12,381 bases of DNA from an uncultured Prevotella sp. (lineage in GTDB: Bacteria; Bacteroidota; Bacteroidia; Bacteroidales; Bacteroidaceae): the NCBI GenBank assembly GCA_900552675.1, contig USAI01000073.1:1-12381 (forward strand), in the 5' to 3' direction. This document shows, in pieces, positions 6,987-12,381 of the stretch. Every line of letters starts with the position of its first letter. Position 1 is the first letter of the stretch. Both the position numbers and the translations under genes were made by a program. The notes beneath the pieces were generated by a model. It was not told where the DNA came from and made no database searches. It saw nothing but the letters and a program-made list of their open reading frames with translations.

Positions 6987-6994
6987 TATCTTTG
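6987..6994 (+). promoter_or_regulatory. -7 box upstream of the ATPase remnant
   Basis: TATCTTTG is a perfect TAnnTTTG box, 24 nt before an ATG at 7019. The last tandem-repeat copy supplies TTTG/GTTG elements upstream at 17-22 nt, close to but not exactly the usual -33 spacing. Confidence 0.5.
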
Positions 6995-7018
6995 TGCTTG
7001 ATATAAAGGTATTTAGAT

Positions 7019-7349
7019 ATGTTTAGACGAATAGCACGCCACCACCACCTTTGGCGAGAAGCGCTTGTTCTGGGTGCGCGATGCGCGCAACTCGCAGGCT
7101 GAGGTCGACTTTGTGATACGTTATAAGTCGCATTTGTTGCCCATAGAGGTGAAGACGGGTGCCAACTCAAAGCTTCGTTCCCTACATCTGTTTATGGAAG
7201 AGTCGAAAGAAAACATCGCTTTGCGTTTGTGGAATGGCCCCATGACGTCAGATGTCATCACCCGTTCTGATGGTCGACCTTTCACACTATACAATATCCC
7301 CCTTTATTATGCTGGCCATCTGCACACCTTGATGCAGCAAACCTTGTAA
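7019..7349 (+). pseudogene. Remnant of an AAA_14/DUF4143-type ATPase (C-terminal domain only)
   Basis: From about 7035 to the TAA at 7347 the frame encodes the C-terminal part of the ATP-binding proteins that pair an AAA_14 ATPase with a DUF4143 domain. The segments FWVRDARNSQAEVDFVI, LLPIEVKTGANSKLRSLHLF and ALRLW are typical, with the Glu-Val-Asp and Glu-Val-Lys positions of a PD-(D/E)XK-like fold. Family members are usually about 380-450 residues, so roughly the first three quarters, including Walker A and B, are missing. A TAG at 7032 closes the frame upstream. An ATG at 7019, in another frame and just after a -7 box, reads MFRRIA. This could be the original N-terminus joined to the C-terminus by an internal deletion. 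A TTG start at 7065 is formally possible, but I consider the gene broken. Confidence 0.75.
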
Positions 7350-7357
7350 GCATACTA

Positions 7358-7405
7358 GGTAGGAGATAAACACTCGTCAAGGGTGCTTATCTCCTACCTT
7401 TTTTT
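7358..7405 (+). terminator. Rho-independent terminator after the ATPase remnant
   Basis: Arms 7358-7375 and 7381-7398 form an 18-position stem with one mismatch and one G-U pair, a 5-nt loop and seven T residues. It starts 8 nt after the remnant's stop. It is a near copy of the htpG terminator. Confidence 0.9.
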
Positions 7406-7489
7406 ATGCTAATAAATACTGAATAATAATAAATACGGAATAATCGAAAGAAAAAGAAAGTATAAGATTTGAGAAGGGGGAAGGGAAAA

Positions 7490-8503
7490 TTAGCCTACCG
7501 TCGACTCACGATCAATTATTTCGCCACGCAGCACCACTTCTTCTACCTTCTTTGCATCATCAGCGATATGCTCCATAATTAACCTACACGTTTCTATTGC
7601 CATTTGTTCAACAGGTTGTTCAACAGCCGTTATCGTTGGGTGGACAAATGTGCAGAGTGTTGTGCCCGACATACAACAAATGCGCACATCATTAGGAATA
7701 TGCAATCCGCTTTTTTGTATAACACTCTTTGCGCCTAAAAGAGCTGTCTCAGTAAAACCAAATACCGCATCGAAAGGTGTGCCCTGATCGATAAACTGTT
7801 GCATTACTTGGCTACCTTCCTCAGCGCTCAATGCTGAAGGCAACACTAATGCCGAATCATAAGCAATGTTATATTTCTCAAGAGCCTCTCTGTATCCACG
7901 ACGTCGTTCTACGCCATTGCGTATGCGCTCAGGACCAGGAATATATACGATACGCCTACACCCACTGCGTATAAGTCGTTCTACCATGAAGAACGACATC
8001 ACCACATCGTCAAGACGCACCTTTGACACGTCAAGGTTTTCAACCGTACGATCAAAAAACACCAAAGGTATGCCACGCGCTATTACGCTTTGAAAAAGTG
8101 CGCTATTGCGCTCCTTGTCACACACGCTTACCATTATTCCGTCAACCATACATTGCATCATCATCTCAATGTTTTTGCGTTCTTGTTCCGCGCTCTCGTT
8201 TGATGTGGCAATGAGCACATTGTATCCATGCTTGCGCAAAAAGGTTTGTGCATGGCTAATGAAAGTCATGTAGAACGATGTTACAATCTCCGGAATTACA
8301 ATGCCAATATTATGCGATTGTTGCTTTCTTAAGCTCACAGCCAGCTCGTTGCGGTGGTATCCCATCTTACGCGCCGTTTCTGTTATGAGCCTCATGGTGT
8401 CTTCCTTCACGTTTTGCGAATCTCCCGACAGAGCGCGTGAAACAGTCGACTTCGACAGGCCCAGCTCACTGGCAATATCTTTTATGGTGATGTATCTTGA
8501 CAT
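7490..8503 (-). CDS. LacI-family transcriptional regulator
   Basis: A 337-residue DNA-binding regulator. The N-terminal helix-turn-helix (residues about 6-25, ITIKDIASELGLSKSTVSRA) and hinge helix (about 51-60, RNELAVSLRK) are classic LacI/GalR elements. They are followed by a complete periplasmic-binding-protein-like sensor domain (about 64-337). Typical landmarks are NIGIVIPEI (65-73), FFDRTV (149-154), the arginine-rich ligand-site stretch near 189-205, and VFGFTETALLGA (247-258). It should bind a sugar or sugar derivative and control the divergent symporter and dehydrogenase genes, and perhaps itself. The length is normal and the start ATG lies 32 nt downstream of a TATATTTG box. Ligand and sign of regulation are not visible. 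Confidence 0.93.
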   Translation of the reverse strand: MSRYITIKDIASELGLSKSTVSRALSGDSQNVKEDTMRLITETARKMGYHRNELAVSLRKQQSHNIGIVIPEIVTSFYMTFISHAQTFLRKHGYNVLIATSNESAEQERKNIEMMMQCMVDGIMVSVCDKERNSALFQSVIARGIPLVFFDRTVENLDVSKVRLDDVVMSFFMVERLIRSGCRRIVYIPGPERIRNGVERRRGYREALEKYNIAYDSALVLPSALSAEEGSQVMQQFIDQGTPFDAVFGFTETALLGAKSVIQKSGLHIPNDVRICCMSGTTLCTFVHPTITAVEQPVEQMAIETCRLIMEHIADDAKKVEEVVLRGEIIDRESTVG

Positions 8504-8534
8504 TATAGATTATCTGATTATGTTAGTACATCTG

Positions 8535-8542
8535 CAAATATA
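8535..8542 (-). promoter_or_regulatory. -7 box of the LacI-family gene
   Basis: On the minus strand TATATTTG matches TAnnTTTG and lies 31 nt before the ATG. No good TTTG -33 box is at the right distance. In that place is a short inverted repeat, TTAAAG-GTG-CTTTAA (8558-8572), which may be an operator. Confidence 0.5.
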
Positions 8543-8652
8543 ACAATTTTATTATTATTAAAGGTGCTTTAAAATCTTTATTTTTTTTCTTTTAAGCCCC
8601 ATGCTTTGTTCGTAAACCATTGATAGATGAAGGCAAAACCATTGTAACCCTT

Positions 8653-8701
8653 GGGAACGATTGCGAAAAATGGGAACGGTTGTGGGAACGATTGCGAAAA
8701 A
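8653..8701 (+). repeat. Direct repeats GGGAACGRTTG in the regulator-symporter intergenic region
   Basis: GGGAACGATTGCGAAAAA occurs exactly twice (8653-8670 and 8684-8701). A shorter copy, GGGAACGGTTG, lies between them (8672-8682). The core AACGRTT is weakly palindromic (AAC-n-GTT). The cluster is upstream of the symporter -7 box and is a candidate binding site for the LacI-type protein or another regulator. Confidence 0.75.
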
Positions 8702-8728
8702 ACATACATGATATTTGCTTTTTCTTTT

Positions 8729-8754
8729 TGCTGCAATGTTATAAATTTGCAGCA
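8729..8754 (+). promoter_or_regulatory. Symporter promoter with an overlapping perfect inverted repeat
   Basis: TAAATTTG (8742-8749) is a TAnnTTTG -7 box. TGCTGCAA (8729-8736) and its exact reverse complement TTGCAGCA (8747-8754) flank a 10-nt spacer, so the repeat covers the box. A protein bound here would block RNA polymerase. No clear -33 box is seen. Confidence 0.55.
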
Positions 8755-8845
8755 GAAAACGACGTATGAAAACAAGACGACTTTTCTGTTTGTATCTAAA
8801 AAAGTAAGTTATAAATAACTAAAACCAACAAAACCTAAGAAGAAA

Positions 8846-10213
8846 ATGAAAACCTCTTCAAAACAAGGCCACGTGCCGTTCATCAGTAAAGTTGCCTACG
8901 GAATGGGCGATGTAGGATGCAATTTCAGTTGGATGTTTGTCAGCAACTTCCTCATGATTTTCTATACCGATGTCTTCGGAATAGGCATGAGTGCTGTGGC
9001 AACTCTGATGCTTGTTTCACGAGTATGGGACGCTGTTAACGACCCCATTATTGGAACACTCACCGACAAAACCCACACACGCTGGGGACGGTTCCGCCCA
9101 TGGCTTCTGTTCGGAGCACCTATCACCGCCCTTGTGCTCATGCTCACATTCTGGGCGCATCCTCACTGGAGCCAAACGGCAAAAATTGTTTACATGGCCG
9201 TTACCTATTGCATCTTGGTGCTTGGCTATACCTGTGTAAACCTACCTTATGGCACCCTCTGCGGTGCTATGACACAGAACATTGACGAGCGTGCACAGCT
9301 CAACACCAGTCGTTCGGTAAGTGCCATGATAGCCATAGGCGTCTTAAACATTATCACCGTTCCGCTTGTAACGTTCTTAGGAAAGGGCAACACACAGTTT
9401 GGATATCTTGCCGTGGCCATCATTTACGGCATTATCTTCGCTGCTTGTCACATCTTCTGCTTCAGTAAGACAAAAGAGGTGGTTGAGGTGCCTGTAGGAC
9501 AGAAACTTCCCATATCGGTGCAGCTGAAGGCCGTGTTCAAGAACCGTCCTTATCAGTTGGCCATCCTCGGACAATTTCTTTTCGGCTTCATCCTTTACGG
9601 ACGTAACGCCGATATACTTTACTATTTCACCTATGTTGAAGGTTCGGCCACACTGTTCAGTTATTATTCAATGGCCATCATCGTGCCGTCGATAGCAGGA
9701 GCGGCTTGCTTTCCTTGGATGTTCAAGAAGACAGGCAACAAAGGTTATGCCGCAGCCGTGTTTGCATTGTTTTGTGGCGTGTTTATGGCTATGCTTTACC
9801 TCTTTAGCCCCAACACCACTCCGATAGCGTTTTACGTTTGCTCAGCCCTCGCTTGGTTCTTCTTTTCTGGGTTTAACACCGCCATCTATGCCGTAATTCC
9901 TGATTGTGTTGAGTATGGCGAGTGGAAGACGGGCATACGCAACGATGGTTTTCAGTATGCCTTTGTGTCGCTTGCCAACAAGATGGGTATGGCCCTTGGC
10001 ACCGCGCTCTTTGCCTTGGCGCTCGACTCGGCTGGTTATGTGGCAGGTGCGCAGCAAAATGCCGATGTTATAGCCATTATGCGCCACACGTTCTCAACCA
10101 TTCCTGGTGCGCTGTGGGTGTTCACCGCCTTTTGTCTGTGCTTTTACAAGCTTCACCGTCATGTTTACAATAAGATTGTTGACGAACTGAAACAACTAAA
10201 GAGCAAGATATAA
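8846..10213 (+). CDS. GPH-family sugar:cation symporter (MelB-like MFS transporter)
   Basis: A 455-residue inner-membrane transporter of the glycoside-pentoside-hexuronide:cation symporter family, expected to have 12 membrane helices. Helix-2 carries VWDAVNDPIIG (60-70). Its Asp62 and Asp66 have the same spacing as the cation-site Asp55 and Asp59 of E. coli MelB. The loop TDKTHTRWGRFRPW (73-86) is the family signature between helices 2 and 3. The second signature, PDCVEYGEWKTGIR, is at about 352-365. It should import a sugar, glycoside or hexuronate with Na+ or H+, but the substrate is not given by these motifs. It is followed after 67 nt by a zinc-dependent dehydrogenase gene with no evident promoter in between, and it diverges from a LacI-type regulator gene. 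Confidence 0.93.
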   Translation: MKTSSKQGHVPFISKVAYGMGDVGCNFSWMFVSNFLMIFYTDVFGIGMSAVATLMLVSRVWDAVNDPIIGTLTDKTHTRWGRFRPWLLFGAPITALVLMLTFWAHPHWSQTAKIVYMAVTYCILVLGYTCVNLPYGTLCGAMTQNIDERAQLNTSRSVSAMIAIGVLNIITVPLVTFLGKGNTQFGYLAVAIIYGIIFAACHIFCFSKTKEVVEVPVGQKLPISVQLKAVFKNRPYQLAILGQFLFGFILYGRNADILYYFTYVEGSATLFSYYSMAIIVPSIAGAACFPWMFKKTGNKGYAAAVFALFCGVFMAMLYLFSPNTTPIAFYVCSALAWFFFSGFNTAIYAVIPDCVEYGEWKTGIRNDGFQYAFVSLANKMGMALGTALFALALDSAGYVAGAQQNADVIAIMRHTFSTIPGALWVFTAFCLCFYKLHRHVYNKIVDELKQLKSKI

Positions 10214-10280
10214 ATAATGAACGAAACACGTTGAAAAATAGATATATAAAACAAAAACATCTTTTAAAAATATTACAACT

Positions 10281-11321
10281 ATGAGACAAGCAATATTAGT
10301 AGCCCCAAAGCACATCGAGTTTAAAGAAGTGGCAGCCCCCAAGGCCGAAGATCTTAAAGAACATCAGGTTCTTGTTAACATAAAGCGTATCGGAATTTGT
10401 GGCAGCGAGATACACTCGTACCACGGACTTCATCCCGCAACATTCTACCCCGTGGTTCAGGGTCACGAATATTCGGCCGTGGTTGTAGCTTGTGGCAGTG
10501 AGGTCACTGTTTGCAAACCTGGCGACAACATAACAGCACGCCCCCAGCTGGTGTGTGGCAAGTGCAACCCTTGTAAGCGCGGACAGTATAATGTGTGCGA
10601 GCACCTGCGTGTGCAAGCCTTCCAGGCCGATGGCTGTGCACAAGACTACTTCGTTATTGACGACGACCGTGTGCTGAAGCTGCCTGATGGCATGAGTCTT
10701 GATTTTGGTGCTATGATTGAGCCTGCTGCCGTAGGTGCACACGCCAGTAACCGCACCGATGTGAAAGGTAAAAATGTGGTGGTAAGCGGAGCAGGAACCA
10801 TAGGCAACCTCGTGGCACAGTTTTGCAAAGCACGTGGCGCCAAGCGCGTGCTGATAACCGATGTCAGCGACCTTCGTCTGGCCAAGGCTCGCGAGTGTGG
10901 CATTGCCGATACGCTTAACATCACCCAGCGTCCGCTTAAAGAGGTGGCCAAAGAGCTGTTTGGCGATGAGGGCTATCAAGTGGGCTTCGAGGTAGCTGGC
11001 GTCGAGTCGTCCATCCGCTCGCTGATGGAAACCATCGAGAAGGGTAGCGATATTGTTGTAGTGGCAGTGTTTGCCAAAGATCCTGCATTAAGCATGTTCC
11101 ATTTAGGCGAGCATGAGCTGCGTCTTATTGGCTCTATGATGTATCGTCATGAAGACTATCAAACTGCTGTCGACTTTGTGTCAAGTGGTATCGTAAACCT
11201 CAAACCGCTCATCAGCAACCGCTTTGCCTTTGAGCAATATGACGATGCTTACAAGTTTATCGACACACACCGCGAAACATCAATGAAGGTTATTGTCGAC
11301 TTAGAGCAAAAGCCCGAATAG
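10281..11321 (+). CDS. Zinc-dependent medium-chain dehydrogenase, polyol/sugar-acid type
   Basis: A 346-residue cytoplasmic NAD-dependent dehydrogenase of the zinc MDR superfamily, in the sorbitol/L-idonate/threonine dehydrogenase branch. Catalytic zinc ligands are Cys40 (GICGSE), His62-Glu63 (GHE) and Glu147 (MIEP). Structural zinc ligands are Cys92, Cys95, Cys98 and Cys106. The Rossmann motif GAGTIG is at 170-175, and Asp194 at the end of the second strand suggests NAD rather than NADP. It likely oxidises a secondary hydroxyl of a polyol or aldonate to a ketone. Placed behind a GPH symporter and under a LacI-type regulator, it is probably the first catabolic step for the imported compound. 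Candidates are galactitol, L-iditol or L-idonate-type dehydrogenase, and I cannot choose among them. Confidence 0.9.
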   Translation: MRQAILVAPKHIEFKEVAAPKAEDLKEHQVLVNIKRIGICGSEIHSYHGLHPATFYPVVQGHEYSAVVVACGSEVTVCKPGDNITARPQLVCGKCNPCKRGQYNVCEHLRVQAFQADGCAQDYFVIDDDRVLKLPDGMSLDFGAMIEPAAVGAHASNRTDVKGKNVVVSGAGTIGNLVAQFCKARGAKRVLITDVSDLRLAKARECGIADTLNITQRPLKEVAKELFGDEGYQVGFEVAGVESSIRSLMETIEKGSDIVVVAVFAKDPALSMFHLGEHELRLIGSMMYRHEDYQTAVDFVSSGIVNLKPLISNRFAFEQYDDAYKFIDTHRETSMKVIVDLEQKPE

Positions 11322-11398
11322 TAAAAAGCATAACAGACCCTTTCTATTCGTTTGGCTACACCTACTTATTTGAATTTTTAAAAGTAAGAATTGGTTTA

Positions 11399-11428
11399 TT
11401 TGTGTTTTTAAATAAAATGTACTATTTG
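11399..11428 (+). promoter_or_regulatory. Possible promoter of the outer-membrane protein gene
   Basis: TTTG (11399-11402) and TACTATTTG (11420-11428) resemble -33 and -7 boxes. The TA is separated from TTTG by three bases instead of two, so the match is imperfect. If used, transcription would begin near 11435, and the hairpin at 11463-11492 would be in the leader. Confidence 0.25.
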
Positions 11429-11462
11429 AAGATCTAATTATTCAGGATGAACACATTGGCTT

Positions 11463-11492
11463 AGGAGGACAACCCTTGCTGGTTGTCCTCCT
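11463..11492 (+). other. Perfect 12-bp hairpin without U-tract
   Basis: AGGAGGACAACC (11463-11474) pairs perfectly with 11481-11492 around a 6-nt loop. Neither strand has a T-run after it, so it is not a standard intrinsic terminator. It lies 141 nt after the dehydrogenase stop and 88 nt before the next start codon. Confidence 0.7.
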
Positions 11493-11580
11493 GGCACCAA
11501 CGTCAATATCCACGCCACATGATAAATGCTCCACATATAACATTATTTTGTTTAAGCAAACTACACATTAATATATAAAT

Positions 11581-12315
11581 ATGAACCGACTTTGTACATC
11601 TATCATAACCTTTGCAGTGGCCTTAACGGCCTCGGCACAGATACATCTCTCTGCCGAATTAAATAATAACCACCTGTGGCGCGGTATAGAAGTGGCCGAT
11701 GGGTGTGTGGTAACAACCAATCTCAACTACACGTTAGCCCACGGCCACATGACGTTAGGTTTATGGGGTGGAACCAATACCCAAGGCACCTATAAAGAGT
11801 TTAATCATTATCTGAGCGTTCAGGGTGCTGGCTTTCAGTTTAGCGCGTATGACACCTACAACTTTTCTCCTGGTGCCTCATACAACAACCGCCAATATTT
11901 CAACTATGCTGCTCACGAAACAGGCCGCTTTCTCAATTGCACCCTCGATTATCGTTTCCAGCAACCCCAGTTTCCGCTGCTGCTTAGCTGGTCAACAATA
12001 CTGTTTGGGCGCGACCGTTCTGCCGACAATACCGCGCAAAAATATTCTACATTTGTTTATGCCGAATATCCTATATACAAGAAAGATGGCTGGATGGTTG
12101 ATGCAGGCGTAGGTGGAGCTTTCGCCCTCAATAAGGCTGGCGATAACCAACACTTTTATGGCCACACATCAGGCATCGTTCACACCCAACTGAAGGTGAG
12201 CCGCAATTTAAAGATAGGCTCTTCCTACACCTTGCCCATTCATGTTATGGGCATGTGGAATCCGCAGTCGGAAAAGGCTTATTTTCAGATAGGTGCACAA
12301 ATAATAAATTTATGA
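11581..12315 (+). CDS. Secreted, probable outer-membrane beta-barrel protein (unknown function)
   Basis: A 244-residue protein with an N-terminal signal peptide: MNRL, then the hydrophobic stretch CTSIITFAVALTASA, with cleavage likely before Gln20. The mature chain alternates polar and hydrophobic residues and is rich in Tyr, Phe, Gly and Asn, as in outer-membrane beta-barrels. ELNNNHLWRGIEVADG (26-41) resembles the strand-WRG-strand pattern of TorF/Gcw_chp-type putative porins. This is a resemblance, not an assignment. The chain ends in an alternating strand (FQIGAQIINL), but without the classical C-terminal Phe. It is on the same strand as the sugar operon but 259 nt away with a hairpin between, so it is probably a separate unit. 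A role in uptake of the same substrate is possible but unsupported. Confidence 0.8.
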   Translation: MNRLCTSIITFAVALTASAQIHLSAELNNNHLWRGIEVADGCVVTTNLNYTLAHGHMTLGLWGGTNTQGTYKEFNHYLSVQGAGFQFSAYDTYNFSPGASYNNRQYFNYAAHETGRFLNCTLDYRFQQPQFPLLLSWSTILFGRDRSADNTAQKYSTFVYAEYPIYKKDGWMVDAGVGGAFALNKAGDNQHFYGHTSGIVHTQLKVSRNLKIGSSYTLPIHVMGMWNPQSEKAYFQIGAQIINL

Positions 12316-12381
12316 AAAGCCTGTTCTATTTAATTTTTAAAATCTAATTTTAAGTAGGTGTTCTTAATTATTTTTATATTT
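12316..12381. other. AT-rich end of window
   Basis: Only AT-rich sequence follows the last stop codon. I see no terminator or promoter in these 66 nt. Confidence 0.5.

Noticed and set aside
6857..7031. Open frame through repeat copies 3-6, giving a repeated VGLDL-type peptide
   Set aside because: A 33-bp period keeps any open frame open. The frame lacks a sensible start and is broken by the 32-bp step between copies 2 and 3, so it is probably a by-product of the repeat.
12312..12347. Tiny frame MKSLFYLIFKI overlapping the last stop codon by ATGA
   Set aside because: Eleven codons in AT-rich DNA are too little to support as a gene.
11358..12361. 11-bp inverted repeat ACACCTACTTA (11358-11368) / TAAGTAGGTGT (12351-12361) flanking the outer-membrane protein gene, like transposon ends
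   Set aside because: Eleven-base matches are expected by chance many times in a window of this size. There is no transposase and no target-site duplication was seen.

Overview
The window looks like a chromosomal segment of a Bacteroidota species, most likely from the Prevotella group. Three things point there. Several upstream regions carry the Bacteroidota -7 box TAnnTTTG, some with a TTTG-like -33 box about 20 nt upstream. Leaders are A-rich and lack strong Shine-Dalgarno sequences. The proteins (HtpG, RarA, GPH symporter, LacI-type regulator) read as Bacteroidota versions. The species is inferred from style, not from a search.

Left part (1-3201, minus strand): a tRNA-Arg(ACG), cut by the window edge, with its own promoter. 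Then a compact operon in transcription order rarA (AAA+ ATPase of replication-fork maintenance), a D-2-hydroxyacid/glycerate-type dehydrogenase, and a bacterial TRIC-type channel. The last two overlap by 4 nt. A promoter at 3170-3201 fixes the rarA start at 3149.

Middle (3218-6563, plus strand): a gene for an unrecognised protein with a very acidic tail, closed by a perfect 14-bp terminator. Then htpG (Hsp90), preceded by an excellent match to a sigma-54 promoter and a nested hairpin in the leader.

Scar region (about 6513-7405): two nearly identical terminator hairpins bracket about 0.84 kb of non-core DNA. It holds a GC-rich hairpin, a six-copy 32-33-bp tandem repeat, a -7 box and a 5'-deleted remnant of an AAA_14/DUF4143-type ATPase. 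This is the least explained part of the window.

Right part (7490-11321): a carbohydrate-uptake locus. A LacI-family regulator (minus) diverges from a GPH-family sugar:cation symporter followed by a zinc-dependent sugar-alcohol-type dehydrogenase (plus). The shared 342-bp intergenic region has direct repeats and a perfect inverted repeat lying over the symporter -7 box. A plausible model is import of a sugar, polyol or sugar acid, oxidation by the dehydrogenase, and control by the LacI protein. The substrate cannot be read from the sequence.

End (11322-12381): a hairpin-bearing leader and a secreted, probably outer-membrane beta-barrel protein of unknown function.

No clear defence island, CRISPR array or complete mobile element is visible. 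The most unusual signals are the sigma-54 site at htpG, the tandem-repeat/ATPase-remnant scar and the operator-like repeats of the sugar locus.
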